This document shows, one piece after another, positions 8,342-16,936 of a DNA stretch of 64,000 bases. Below the pieces are notes generated by a model. It was not told the origin of the DNA. It saw only the letters and a program-made list of their open reading frames with translations, and did not search any database. Position 1 is the stretch's first letter. Every line of letters starts with the position of its first letter. Both the position numbers and the translations under genes were made by a program. This DNA comes from Gemmatimonadaceae bacterium (GTDB lineage: Bacteria; Gemmatimonadota; Gemmatimonadetes; Gemmatimonadales; Gemmatimonadaceae), in contig JADZCT010000029.1 of the NCBI GenBank assembly GCA_020851455.1, positions 124,001-188,000 on the forward strand, read 5' to 3'.

Positions 8342-10914
8342 GGAGCCGCCCTGAATGCGAGCCGTGACGACGTGCTGGCCGGCAGGAGATCATCGGGGCG
8401 GCGCGGGAAGCGGAGCGAATCGAGGGTGCCCGCGCTCCACTTGCCGAGGTTGTCGGCGTAGCGCGGACTGGCAGGGTTGCCCGACTGGCCGCCGGGGTAG
8501 GTTCCCCATGCCCGGACCTGGTCGCCGAGTTCCACCACCATGCGCCAGCTCGCGCCGTGGTTTCCGTCGCCGAACGAAGGGCTAACCGAGCCTGGCCCGC
8601 CGGTGACGGGCACGTTGGCGCGCGACAGCGGCGCAATTCCGAGCAGGTGGCGCACGAGCGCGTGCCGGGAGGCACCCCAGCGCCACGCAGGCCCCGGTGG
8701 ACCCAGGCGGCCGGTCACGCTGCGCCAGGCGGCGGCGAGACTCGCGCGGATGATGTCGTCGCGGCGTTCGCGCACTCCGGGACTCGAGCGATCGTCCCAC
8801 CAGGCGTTGTCCGGGTCCTGCATCAGCTCCAGGAGGATGACAGACTCCGGGGTGGAGATCCTCGCCTCGCGACCGGAACCGGCTGGCCTGAGCTCGTCCC
8901 ACGTGCGCGACGCGAGTTCGTCCAGCGCGGCTTCGTAAAGCACCGCCTGTTCGTTGTCGCCGCGATACGTGCCGTCCCACGCCTCCAGCGTTGCGGCCAC
9001 GCGCGCGAGCGTCGAGTCGCGGTGCGCGCCTTCCCTGGCGGCGCGCACCAGGAACGGCATGAAGAGCGCCGTCTGCGCGCTGACGGGATCAACCTGCATG
9101 CGGCGCATCTTGTCGGGCGTGACGGCGGAGTCGGCCCGCAGGACAGCATCGAGCCGCATCGCGCGCCACGGAGACGGCCAGTTCCAGCCGAAGTAGCGCG
9201 GATCAACGCGCGGGTCCTTGGGCTGCTGGTTCGCCGACACGAGGAATCCCTGCGGCGGGTCGAACGCCTGGGGGTAGTCTGCAAGGGGAAGCCAGCCCCG
9301 CCAGTCGTTCGCGCTCGATGCGCCGTCAATCAGCACGTCGCCACGCGGCGCCGTGGGCGACCGCACGGGAAAGCGTGCCGTGGACCGGATCGCGATATGG
9401 CCGCCACGATCGGCCACGGCGAAGTTCTGCGCGGGCGCGAAGAAAGCCGCCATCGCCTGCATCAACCCCATCGCGCTCTCGGCGCGCGCGGCGCCGAGGA
9501 ACGGCGCGGTGGCGTCGTATCCGTCGGTGACGGTCCAGCGGCGCGAGACCCACGCGCCGCCGGAGCGCAGCATCGGGCCGCGGTGCGTTTCGTAAATCGT
9601 GTCGGTGGCGAGCACGCGGGCGCCTCGCCCGTGAATCACCTCCACGCGGGAGCGCAGCGGCTTCCATTCGCCGTCGAGCCGGTAGCGTGTGGGGTGCGCG
9701 GCGTCGTCAACCGTCTCCACGAAGTAGTCGGCGACGTCGGCGCCGGTGTTCGTCACCGTCCACGCGAGGTCGCGGTTGAAGCCGATGGGCGGCAGCGGCG
9801 TCCCGATGAATGTGACGCCATAAACGTCGAGCGTGTCGGGCACGACGAGGTGTGCCTCGTACCAGACGGACGGCAGGGTGAGCGAGAGGTGTGGATCGCC
9901 CGCCAGCAGCGCCTTGCCGCCCGCCGTGCGCCGCGGCGACACGACCCAGTTGTTGCTGCCGACGGCGGCGTCGTCGTGCGAGCGGACGGGCGGGAGCGCG
10001 AGGGGCTCGTCGGAGCGGAACGCGCTCCCTGCCGGCCCGAGGTCAATCGCGCCGCCGAGTGCGCCGATGAGGCGCGCCCGCGCCTCGATTTCGGCGAGCG
10101 CCACATGGGCGCGGGCGCTGTCAACCGCGGGGGAAGGAGGGGGAATGACTCTCCAGTCGAAGCGCGGAGCGTGCTGCCCGTTGGGTTGTATCGGCTCCTG
10201 GATGGGGTTGTCGCGCGGGAAGAGCGCATCGGTTGCGGCAGCGCCGACGAGCGCTTCGGTTGCCGCACGCCGGAGCTCGCCGTCGCTGTAGGCGAGGGTG
10301 AGCCCCATCCGCGCGAACAGGTACGCCGAGTAAACGGGCTCCCACCGCTGAGGGCGCGCGCCGAGCAGGCGGAATTCGAAGGGGACGTCGGCACGGCGCA
10401 TGCCATGCAGGTATGCGTTGACGCCGTCGGCGTATGCCGCGGCGATGACGCGCGCCGTGGAGGTGGGCGGGAGCGCCTCGAAGCCGCGGCGGGCTGCGTC
10501 GGCAAGGCCTTGCGCGCGGGCCTGGCGGTCGAGCGCGAGCGCGCGGTCGCCCACGAGCTCCGAGAGGGTTCCGGCCACCGCGCGCGCCTGAAGTTCCATC
10601 TGGAAGAGCCGGTCGCGGGCATGGATGTAGCCCATGGCCCGGGAGGCGTCGGCAACCGAGTTGGCGAATACGTGCGGCACGCCGCGGTCGTCGAACCGGA
10701 CGTCAACCGGAGCCCCAAGGTGCGGGATCGCCGCATCCGCTGCCCGCGGCGGCGTGGCGGAGCGCGCGAGTGCCCACACGCCACTCACGGGATCGAGCAG
10801 CTGCCCGAGCGGCGGCGCCCCCGCGACCGGCGCGCCGCCAGCATACAGTGTGCCGGCAAGCACCACGGCTGCGAGGCCAACGGTGGCGGCGGGGGTGCGG
10901 CGGCGCGCCGTCAC
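8338..10914 (-). CDS. Penicillin acylase family (Ntn-hydrolase) protein
   Basis: This gene encodes 858 residues from a GTG start, a normal size for the S45 precursor. An N-terminal hydrophobic segment (AATVGLAAVVLAGTLYAGG) serves as signal or anchor. The alpha-chain region carries the family stretch DDRGVPHVFANSVADASRAMGYIHARDR (shown here only to locate it, residues about 75-102). The N-terminal nucleophile is Ser at about residue 320 in VGSNNWVVSP, followed by LLAGDPHLSLTLPSVWYEAHL-type sequence. These enzymes mature by self-cleavage before that Ser and hydrolyse amide bonds of beta-lactams or acyl-homoserine lactones in the periplasm. The substrate cannot be read from sequence. It lies 22 nt after the nitronate monooxygenase-like gene. 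Confidence 0.9.
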   Translation of the reverse strand: MTARRRTPAATVGLAAVVLAGTLYAGGAPVAGAPPLGQLLDPVSGVWALARSATPPRAADAAIPHLGAPVDVRFDDRGVPHVFANSVADASRAMGYIHARDRLFQMELQARAVAGTLSELVGDRALALDRQARAQGLADAARRGFEALPPTSTARVIAAAYADGVNAYLHGMRRADVPFEFRLLGARPQRWEPVYSAYLFARMGLTLAYSDGELRRAATEALVGAAATDALFPRDNPIQEPIQPNGQHAPRFDWRVIPPPSPAVDSARAHVALAEIEARARLIGALGGAIDLGPAGSAFRSDEPLALPPVRSHDDAAVGSNNWVVSPRRTAGGKALLAGDPHLSLTLPSVWYEAHLVVPDTLDVYGVTFIGTPLPPIGFNRDLAWTVTNTGADVADYFVETVDDAAHPTRYRLDGEWKPLRSRVEVIHGRGARVLATDTIYETHRGPMLRSGGAWVSRRWTVTDGYDATAPFLGAARAESAMGLMQAMAAFFAPAQNFAVADRGGHIAIRSTARFPVRSPTAPRGDVLIDGASSANDWRGWLPLADYPQAFDPPQGFLVSANQQPKDPRVDPRYFGWNWPSPWRAMRLDAVLRADSAVTPDKMRRMQVDPVSAQTALFMPFLVRAAREGAHRDSTLARVAATLEAWDGTYRGDNEQAVLYEAALDELASRTWDELRPAGSGREARISTPESVILLELMQDPDNAWWDDRSSPGVRERRDDIIRASLAAAWRSVTGRLGPPGPAWRWGASRHALVRHLLGIAPLSRANVPVTGGPGSVSPSFGDGNHGASWRMVVELGDQVRAWGTYPGGQSGNPASPRYADNLGKWSAGTLDSLRFPRRPDDLLPASTSSRLAFRAAP

Positions 10915-10936
10915 GCGAGTGGCACCTGGCGCCTGT

Positions 10937-11947
10937 TCACGACGGGGAACCTATGGATCTGCGCCATGCTTCGCCAAGCTCGCGCACTATGTCGCCAGCC
11001 GGGCGGACGTCGTGTATTTCGGCGACTGATTTCCCGGCCTGCCAGTACTCGTGCGCGCCCTCGCTCTTCAGTCCCTTCTTCAGCGAAATACCAGAGCGTA
11101 CGGCGTACAGCGCGCGCATCCAGTGTTTCCTGCGGCGACCTCTCAGCATCCAGCGGGCAACCGGGCCGGCGCGCGTGCCTGTGCGCCGCACCCACTCGTT
11201 GTTGATCACGGAAACCGGGATGCCGGTGAGGCGCTCGGTGAGGACGATGTCGCCTTCCCCCGCCGCCACCACCGCGCGCTTGTACGCGTTGCTGGCGGAA
11301 CACTCCGTGGTTGCGATGAACCGCGTGCCGATCTGCGCGCCGGCGTAGCCGAGCTGCAGCATTCTTACGAAGCCCTGCGCGCCGCCCACCCCTCCCGCTC
11401 CCACCACGGGCAGCCCGAACGGCACGAGCGCTTCCATCAGCTGTTCCGGGGAGAGGAGGCCCGCGTGTCCGCCGGCGCGGTTGTTCACGGCGATGAGGCC
11501 ATCCACACCCGCATCCACGGCTTTCGCGGCCCATCGGCCGTCGGTGACGTCGTGGAACACCATGCCGCCCACGGCGTGCACGCGGTCCACGACCCAGCGC
11601 GGCTTGCCGAGCGACGTCACCACGAACCGGATTCCTTCTTCGAGCGCGATGTCGAGCCAGCGCGTCATCCGCTCGTGGTAGTAGCGCGACGACTGCTCGA
11701 TGAGGGCGTTGAATCCGATCGGACGCCGAGTGAGAGATCTGATGCGCCGCAGTCCGGACCGGAACTCGTGCCCGTGCACGTAGGTCAGCGCCGCCGGCTG
11801 CACGACGCCGATCCCGCCCGCTTCGGATACTGCCGCAACGAGTTCCGGGTTGCTGCAGGGGTACATCGCCCCGCCGATCAGCGGATAGTCAATGCCCAGC
11901 CGCGCGACGAGGGCCTGGCTCGCGGAGCCAGCGGATGAGAGGGTCAT
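10937..11947 (-). CDS. Nitronate monooxygenase / 2-nitropropane dioxygenase-like FMN protein
   Basis: This gene encodes 336 residues from the ATG at 11947, which overlaps the stop of the DUF4442 gene (ATGA). It is a TIM-barrel flavoprotein of the NPD family. Visible features are an N-terminal LGIDYPLIGGAMYPCSNPELVAAVSEAGGIGVV, the internal GVDGLIAVNNRAGGHAG, and phosphate-binding GAGGVGGAQGFVRMLQLGYAGAQIGTRF (each given by its key residues only). These enzymes oxidise nitronates or act as enoyl-reductase relatives (FabK). FabK is an alternative call, but the SNPELVAAVSEAGG and GGHAG pattern fits the broader NPD group. Confidence 0.85.
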   Translation of the reverse strand: MTLSSAGSASQALVARLGIDYPLIGGAMYPCSNPELVAAVSEAGGIGVVQPAALTYVHGHEFRSGLRRIRSLTRRPIGFNALIEQSSRYYHERMTRWLDIALEEGIRFVVTSLGKPRWVVDRVHAVGGMVFHDVTDGRWAAKAVDAGVDGLIAVNNRAGGHAGLLSPEQLMEALVPFGLPVVGAGGVGGAQGFVRMLQLGYAGAQIGTRFIATTECSASNAYKRAVVAAGEGDIVLTERLTGIPVSVINNEWVRRTGTRAGPVARWMLRGRRRKHWMRALYAVRSGISLKKGLKSEGAHEYWQAGKSVAEIHDVRPAGDIVRELGEAWRRSIGSPS

Positions 11948-12423
11948 TGGCGCGGCCCGAGTCGCCATGTGGCCGTGGCACGCGCCACCAGGTCGCCAGC
12001 CGAGTCGGTAATCTCGGCGATGAAGTCGTGGTCGGCTTCCTGCGCGAGATTCGGCAGCTCCGCTCGCGATTCCGCCGTGACGCGCCCGCGCGCCTTCTTG
12101 AAGTACTCCATGCGAAAACCGGTGACGATACCCCTGTACCCCGGCGGCAGCGCGGCGTTGATCGCGGCTCCGCTGGCGAACTCCGCCACGTTCGCGAGGG
12201 CGATGGCGTGGATGGAACCCAGGTGCTGTTCGATGCCGCGATGCTGGACGATCGAGATACGCGCGTAGCCAGGCTCGAGCACCTCCACCCGCGGCGACAC
12301 CGATCCCGTGTACGGGATGGCCCGTTTCACGGCGAAGGCGAAGAGCCACCGTCCGCCGGGCACTGGCGCGAGCTTGCGCCACAGCCGGAGGAGTCGCTGG
12401 CCTGCTGGCTCTGGTTGAGTCAC
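11944..12423 (-). CDS. DUF4442 hotdog-fold protein (thioesterase-like)
   Basis: From the GTG at 12423 the product is 159 residues, the usual size for DUF4442/YiiD-C proteins. A TACGCT box 7 nt upstream supports that start. The N-terminus has RLLRLWRKLAPVPGGRWLFAFAVKRAIPYTGS, then a hotdog core (GSIHAIALANVAEFASGAA) and the strand pattern EADHDFIAEITDSAGDLVARATATW typical of acyl-CoA thioesterase relatives. The family is predicted to bind acyl thioesters. Coupling with the NPD and acylase genes suggests metabolism of acylated or nitro compounds, but that is a guess. Confidence 0.75.
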   Translation of the reverse strand: MTQPEPAGQRLLRLWRKLAPVPGGRWLFAFAVKRAIPYTGSVSPRVEVLEPGYARISIVQHRGIEQHLGSIHAIALANVAEFASGAAINAALPPGYRGIVTGFRMEYFKKARGRVTAESRAELPNLAQEADHDFIAEITDSAGDLVARATATWRLGPRQ

Positions 12424-12436
12424 GCAGGGAAGCGTA
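12424..12436 (-). promoter_or_regulatory. Putative leaderless-type -10 box for the DUF4442 operon
   Basis: Read on the minus strand, TACGCT (12436-12431) is followed by 7 nt and the GTG start at 12423. No Shine-Dalgarno is present, which fits a leaderless mRNA. Confidence 0.4.
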
Positions 12437-12500
12437 ATGGTGCGGCCATGCCCACGCACCCCGCCGGGCGAAACCCGGCAGGGGTGTCGGCGATTCTCCA

Positions 12501-12531
12501 TTGGCGCAGCACCTGCCTCCGGGGCTATCAT
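12501..12531 (+). promoter_or_regulatory. Putative sigma-70-type promoter
   Basis: TTGGCG (12501-12506) and TATCAT (12526-12531) are separated by 19 nt and lie about 33 nt before the ATG at 12565. That gene also has a GAGGA ribosome binding site, so this is a conventional leadered unit. Confidence 0.4.
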
Positions 12532-12564
12532 AGGCAGTTCACTTACCCCTTCCGCGAGGATTGG

Positions 12565-13101
12565 ATGCCAGAGGGCTCGAGGAGAACGTTCAGGGAGGGA
12601 TTGGCGGTCGGCCTGATTGCCTACGCCGCGGTCGCGCTGTTCTACGGGGTGTTCGACGTCCTCGCGGCCCGCGGCCCGCTCTACACGGTGAACGTGCTGG
12701 GGCAGGCCGTCTTCCGCGGGGTGCGAAGCCCATCGGTGCTCGAGCTGCCGATTCCGCTGGACATGACGGCGATGCTCTGGTACAACGCAGTGCATCTTGT
12801 TGTATCGCTCGCGATCGGGCAGGTAGTGCTCGCCCTCGTTGACCTCGCCGTGCGCTATCCGAACCGCTCTGGCTTCGCCTTCACGATCATGCTGGCCGGG
12901 TTCGTCGTGACTGTGGTTGGCATCGGCGTGGTAACGGAGCCGCTTCGGCCGGTGTTGCCCTGGTGGTCCATCGTGGTGGCGAACGCGCTCGCGGTTGTGA
13001 TCAGCGCAGCGTACGTTGGATCCCGCCGGCCCGGCATCTGGCGCGCGTTGACAGCGTTTGCGCGCAAGAGCGCGGTGCCGCCAGCGGCGGGCATCCGCTA
13101 G
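12565..13101 (+). CDS. Hypothetical four-helix membrane protein
   Basis: The ATG at 12565 is preceded by GAGGA (12556-12560) and yields 178 residues. There are four hydrophobic helices (LAVGLIAYAAVALFYGVFDV, AMLWYNAVHLVVSLAIGQVV, GFAFTIMLAGFVVTVVGIGV, WWSIVVANALAVVISAAYVG) and a basic C-terminal tail. No family is recognised and it stands alone, divergent from the DUF4442 gene and convergent with the nos operon. Confidence 0.75.
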   Translation: MPEGSRRTFREGLAVGLIAYAAVALFYGVFDVLAARGPLYTVNVLGQAVFRGVRSPSVLELPIPLDMTAMLWYNAVHLVVSLAIGQVVLALVDLAVRYPNRSGFAFTIMLAGFVVTVVGIGVVTEPLRPVLPWWSIVVANALAVVISAAYVGSRRPGIWRALTAFARKSAVPPAAGIR

Positions 13102-13144
13102 GCCGGAGGAGCCGGCATCAGCCCAGCGACAGGGGCGGGCAGCA

Positions 13145-13183
13145 AGACGCCGGAGCCGCGCACTGGGCGCGACTCCGGCGTCT
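13145..13183. terminator. Long hairpin between convergent genes
   Basis: An 11-bp perfect stem, AGACGCCGGAG with CTCCGGCGTCT, is extended by an inner CGCGC/GCGCG stem across one mismatch. It lies between the 178-residue membrane protein gene (+) and the cytochrome gene (-), where a bidirectional terminator is expected. No T-run follows on either strand. Confidence 0.55.
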
Positions 13184-13194
13184 CGCTCGAAGGG

Positions 13195-13629
13195 CTACTT
13201 CGCGTCCACCTTGTGGCTCAAGCTGTAAACATATGCCGCAACCGCCCGGTGCTGCGCGGGCGTCATCGGGGCGCCGCCGAACGGAGGCATCACGCCCGCC
13301 GCCTTGGTCGGGTTCATCACGCCCGTTTCGATCGTGTGGTAGATTGCGGTATAGGTGCCGTCGCTGTGCAGCCACTCCTGGTCGGTGAGGTCGGCTGCCT
13401 GCGGGCCGCCCTTGCCATTGGGGCCGTGGCAGGCCTGGCACGACACCGCGCCGATCATGCCGTGGAAGACGCTGTCGCCGAGTGCGAGCTCGGCCTTGGT
13501 GATCGTGTTCGGGTCGAGGTTCACGACCGCTGCCGGGGTGTCATCGGAATCCCTGTGGGACTCGGTCTTCTCTTCCTTGCCGCAGGCGATCAGGGCCGTG
13601 GTGCAAGCAACGAGCGCAACGAACCGCAT
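13195..13629 (-). CDS. Lipoprotein c-type cytochrome of the nos operon
   Basis: This gene encodes 144 residues from the ATG at 13629, which has a good AGGAG five nt upstream. The signal ends in a lipobox (TTALIAC), so the mature protein is probably lipid-anchored. One haem site is visible (CQACHGPNGKGG) with a downstream Met ligand candidate in GVMPPFGGAPMT. It is the last gene of the nos run, 31 nt after nosY. Clade II nos clusters usually include small cytochromes, which are proposed to pass electrons from the quinol/bc1 chain to NosZ, so that is the likely job here. Confidence 0.85.
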   Translation of the reverse strand: MRFVALVACTTALIACGKEEKTESHRDSDDTPAAVVNLDPNTITKAELALGDSVFHGMIGAVSCQACHGPNGKGGPQAADLTDQEWLHSDGTYTAIYHTIETGVMNPTKAAGVMPPFGGAPMTPAQHRAVAAYVYSLSHKVDAK

Positions 13630-13660
13630 GTACACTCCTAATGTGAGTTGATCGGATCGG

Positions 13661-14449
13661 TCAGAAATCACGGCGCCGGAATCGGCGGCCTGCGATGGCA
13701 AACGGCGCCGCGATCCAGATCGCGAGTGCCGTTGCGGCAATGACCGTTCCAAGGGCTGACCCAAAACTACGCCGGAACAGGGCTCCGGTGTAGCCCATCA
13801 TGGCCGGGGCATCCAGTTGCGTCAGAACCAGGCCCCGGGCGATGTCAACCGGGTTGGCCATCATCAGGGCTATCATGGGCTTCTCCAGCGGCCATGCGTC
13901 GAACGAGACGGCGATCGCCAGGAGGCCGGCGTCGTAGAGCACGGTGAGGAGGAGCCAGGCGCCGATGGCCATCCCGACTCCCCGCAGCCGGTCGTCGCTG
14001 TAGAGCGCGATCGCGACCGCAATTGCCGCGCACGCCACGCTGAGGCCGATCCCGGCGCTCAGCAGCACGGCCACCCCGCCGAAGCCCGCGCCGGCGCCGG
14101 CGTGGAGCGCGAACGGAAGGCCGGCCCCCACGGCGAAGGCGCCGGCAAGCGGCAGCGCGAGGCCCATGAAGTGACCGAGGAAGAGATCCCGCCGCGCGAT
14201 TGGCTGCGCCAGGAGCAGCTCGATGAACTCGCGCGAGGAGTAGATGTACATCGCCCCGAACACGAGCGACACGAGCGGAATCACCAGGAGGAGCACGTTC
14301 AGGAGGCTGAGCAGCACCTGCGGCCCGGTTCCCTGGAACCAGAAGAGCGACTCGGTGAGGACGAAGAATCCAGTCGCGTAAGCGAGCATCCAGCGGTTTC
14401 GGGCCAGTTCGCGGATACCGGAGTCGAGGACGGTGGACGTAGTGCTCAT
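13661..14449 (-). CDS. nosY: NosY, ABC transporter permease for NosZ maturation
   Basis: A 262-residue membrane protein with six hydrophobic segments and the ABC-2 pattern MYIYSSREFIELLLAQPIARRD, which is highly typical of NosY. Its start overlaps the stop of nosF by 4 nt. NosDFY forms an inner-membrane complex that delivers sulfur or processes copper for the CuZ cluster of nitrous oxide reductase. Confidence 0.93.
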   Translation of the reverse strand: MSTTSTVLDSGIRELARNRWMLAYATGFFVLTESLFWFQGTGPQVLLSLLNVLLLVIPLVSLVFGAMYIYSSREFIELLLAQPIARRDLFLGHFMGLALPLAGAFAVGAGLPFALHAGAGAGFGGVAVLLSAGIGLSVACAAIAVAIALYSDDRLRGVGMAIGAWLLLTVLYDAGLLAIAVSFDAWPLEKPMIALMMANPVDIARGLVLTQLDAPAMMGYTGALFRRSFGSALGTVIAATALAIWIAAPFAIAGRRFRRRDF

Positions 14450-15195
14450 TGTGCGGCCGCCATCCCGGGCGTGGCGCGCGCCGCCGTACCGTTGGCAGAG
14501 GCGCGCATCAGGGTGACGATCGCGTCTTCCATCCGGCTCGTCTCAGTTTGCGAGAGGAGTTGGCCCATTGACCCCGTGAAGCGCAGCAGCCCGTCGCAGA
14601 GGAACGCGACGTCATCGGCAAGGTCCTCGAGTTCGCTGAGCACGTGCGACGTGACGATCACCAGGCGGCCGTCGTCGCGCTCGCGCCTGACCCGCGTGCG
14701 CAGCACGCCCGCCGCGACAGGGTCGAGGCCGGCCGTTGGCTCGTCCATGATGAGGATGGACGGCCGGAAGAGGAAAGCGATTGCTGCGTTGACCTTCTGG
14801 CGCGTGCCCCCGGAGAGCTTCCCCACGGGCCGCTCCCACTCGGAGCCAAGGCCGAAGGACTCGACGAGGTCGGTGTCGCGCGCGGCGCCCGCGCGCAGGG
14901 CGGATACCAGCTCAACCAGCTCGCGCACCTTGAGGTGCTCGGGGAATGCCGCTGCCTGCGGCATGTATCCGATGGCGTTCCGGTAGCTCCCGGTGGCGTC
15001 GAGGGGAGTTCCATTCACTTTGACTTCCCCTGCGTCGGCGCGGGCCAGGCCGAGCAGGATCTTCATCAGCGTCGTCTTGCCGGAGCCGTTCGGCCCCACC
15101 AGCGCGGTGACGCGCCCCGGCGCCACATCGAGCGACACGCCCTCGAGGACCCGCCGGTCGCCATAGGCCTTCCGGATTTCGTGAAACGAGATCAT
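14446..15195 (-). CDS. nosF: NosF, ABC transporter ATPase for NosZ maturation
   Basis: A 249-residue ABC ATPase with Walker A GPNGSGKTT (residues about 34-42), a Q-loop near YMPQAAAFPEHL, signature LSGGTRQKV, and Walker B plus D-loop ILIMDEPTAGLDP. It is coupled by 4-nt overlaps to nosD upstream and nosY downstream. It powers the NosDFY complex needed for the CuZ centre. Confidence 0.94.
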   Translation of the reverse strand: MISFHEIRKAYGDRRVLEGVSLDVAPGRVTALVGPNGSGKTTLMKILLGLARADAGEVKVNGTPLDATGSYRNAIGYMPQAAAFPEHLKVRELVELVSALRAGAARDTDLVESFGLGSEWERPVGKLSGGTRQKVNAAIAFLFRPSILIMDEPTAGLDPVAAGVLRTRVRRERDDGRLVIVTSHVLSELEDLADDVAFLCDGLLRFTGSMGQLLSQTETSRMEDAIVTLMRASANGTAARATPGMAAAQ

Positions 15196-16442
15196 TCCCG
15201 AGGGGGGTGCATGAGTGGGTGCTCGTCGACCAGCGTGTTCGGGGTGAGCACCGGCATGACCCGTTCCACCGTGTCGAGGATGCCTACCAGCGGGCTCCGC
15301 AGCAGGAGCAGCGCGGGCGGGTGCTGTTCGATCACCAGCCCGAACAGGCGCACCGGACGGAACGGCACGTCGCCAATGCCGTCGCGGTCGAGGTCATAGC
15401 CGCGGTAATTGTCCCACCAGTTGCGGTCGAAAGTGGACGTCGAGAATTTCGCGCTCGTGACGACGTCGAATGCGTTCCCGGCGAAGCGGTTGCCAGTGAA
15501 CCGGTTGTCCCCCGCGCTCCCGGACACCCTCACCGCGAACCCGTTCCTGGTGAAGGCGTTGCCCCGGATGTCGAGGCGCATCGCGCCGTCGAGCGAGACG
15601 CCGACTGTGTTGCCGGTGAAGTCGTTGCCGCTCACTTCGCCGTCAATGATCTCCTTGAGCAGGAGGCCGTAGGCCGCTGGCCCAACGGCATCGGTGAACC
15701 GGTTCCCTCGTATGACGACGTGGTGGCTGTACATCACGGTGACGCCCGCCCCGTTGCCGGTGAAGGTGTTGTTCTCGTACCGGCAGGAGTCGGAGTACAT
15801 GAAGTGCAGGCCGTACCTCGTAACGGCGATGACTTCATTCTCCTCGGCCGCGCTCGACGCCGAGAACTCGAAGTAGATGCCGTCACGATGTCCGCGCACG
15901 TGGTTGCGCACGACGCGCGTCGCGGGCGAGTACCAGAGGTGTATGGCATTGCCCGTGGTGAACTCGTTGCCGCGGGTGGCCTCGACCTGATTGTCGCGCA
16001 CGAGGCAGCCGACGGATCTGCTGAGGTAGATGCCGAACGCGTTCTCGTACACGCGGTTCTGCTCGATCACGCAATCCCGCGCGTCGCGAACCAGCAGGCC
16101 TGCGCGATCGTCGGTTGCCGCGAACCCGCTGCCGGTGAGCGCAAGACCGCGCACCGTCACGCTGTCGGCAGCCACGATGAGCACCGTGTGGTTGCCCGAG
16201 CCGGTGAACTCCGGCCAACCGCGCCCCTCGATGACGAGCCGCGGGACGCTAACCGTGATGGTCGGCTCGGCGTACCGGCCCGCCTGAACGACTATCCGGT
16301 CACCGGGCTTCGCCCGGGCGAGCGCGGCCGCAAGAGTTGGGACTGCCGATCCCGGAGCCACGACGATCTCCGTGGCGGCACCGGGACGCGCGACGGCTAA
16401 CGCCGCAAGAAGCACGGCGGAGCGAACCGGCGCCTGCATCAT
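15192..16442 (-). CDS. nosD: NosD, periplasmic copper/sulfur-delivery beta-helix protein
   Basis: This gene encodes 416 residues from the ATG at 16442 (a second ATG follows directly), overlapping the nosL stop. A signal peptide (SAVLLAALAVARPGAAT) precedes a right-handed beta-helix built from repeated NRVYENAFGIYL, NTFTGNGAGVTV and NDFTGNTVGVSL-like rungs. The C-terminal FDRNWWDNYRGYDLDRDGIG and PVRLFGLVIEQHPPALLLLR motifs are characteristic of NosD. It is the periplasmic partner that hands material from NosF/NosY to apo-NosZ. Confidence 0.94.
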   Translation of the reverse strand: MMQAPVRSAVLLAALAVARPGAATEIVVAPGSAVPTLAAALARAKPGDRIVVQAGRYAEPTITVSVPRLVIEGRGWPEFTGSGNHTVLIVAADSVTVRGLALTGSGFAATDDRAGLLVRDARDCVIEQNRVYENAFGIYLSRSVGCLVRDNQVEATRGNEFTTGNAIHLWYSPATRVVRNHVRGHRDGIYFEFSASSAAEENEVIAVTRYGLHFMYSDSCRYENNTFTGNGAGVTVMYSHHVVIRGNRFTDAVGPAAYGLLLKEIIDGEVSGNDFTGNTVGVSLDGAMRLDIRGNAFTRNGFAVRVSGSAGDNRFTGNRFAGNAFDVVTSAKFSTSTFDRNWWDNYRGYDLDRDGIGDVPFRPVRLFGLVIEQHPPALLLLRSPLVGILDTVERVMPVLTPNTLVDEHPLMHPPRE

Positions 16443-16936
16443 GGCGTGGTGTGCGTGTGGGCGTCGCCAGTGCCGGCGAGCAGGTCGCCCCAGGCCACCA
16501 CGGAGCCGCCAAGAACGCCGCGGCTTCCTTCGGCGGCGCCGGGCGTGGCAAATGCGGCGATTGCGTTGCCCATTGGCGCCTGCACGGAGATCCCGCGAAG
16601 AAACCCGGCCGCCTTCACGTCCACGAGGGCGCCCGGATGCTCGAAGTCGAGTACGTAAATCCCGGCAATGGATGCTGTGTCTGCTCCATGAATCCACGCC
16701 GTCATGCAGTCTATTGAGTCGAAGGTCTCCACGCGTCCGGTCCGGGTCACGACCTCACCCCCGAACCGCGGGTCGGAGATCGTCATCTTGCAATAAGCGC
16801 AGGCATCCTCGTTGAACGCAATGGCCCGCGGCGACGGCGGTCCGCAGGCCAGCGCTGCGGTCGCCGCGAGCAACGCCAGAACGCCGCGGACGCCGGGGCG
16901 GCGCTGCGGCGGCCGCCCCGATGCCTTGGCGTGCAT
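16439..16936 (-). CDS. nosL: NosL, copper-chaperone lipoprotein
   Basis: This gene encodes 165 residues from the ATG at 16936, overlapping the stop of the preceding gene. The lipobox is LAATAALAC. The metal-binding NosL signature appears as DACAYCKMTISDPRFGGEVV, followed by FDSIDCM. NosL binds Cu(I) on the periplasmic side and helps load the CuZ site through NosD. Confidence 0.92.
   Translation of the reverse strand: MHAKASGRPPQRRPGVRGVLALLAATAALACGPPSPRAIAFNEDACAYCKMTISDPRFGGEVVTRTGRVETFDSIDCMTAWIHGADTASIAGIYVLDFEHPGALVDVKAAGFLRGISVQAPMGNAIAAFATPGAAEGSRGVLGGSVVAWGDLLAGTGDAHTHTTP

Noticed and set aside
8557-11205. 882-codon open frame opposite the penicillin acylase gene
   Set aside because: It is the antisense shadow of a clear S45 family gene, has low-complexity Arg/Gly/Ala composition and no recognisable domain.
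10937-12382. A single long minus-strand frame suggesting a fusion upstream of the nitronate monooxygenase
   Set aside because: The first 145 codons are out-of-frame sequence of the DUF4442 gene. The real start at 11947 overlaps the DUF4442 stop as ATGA.
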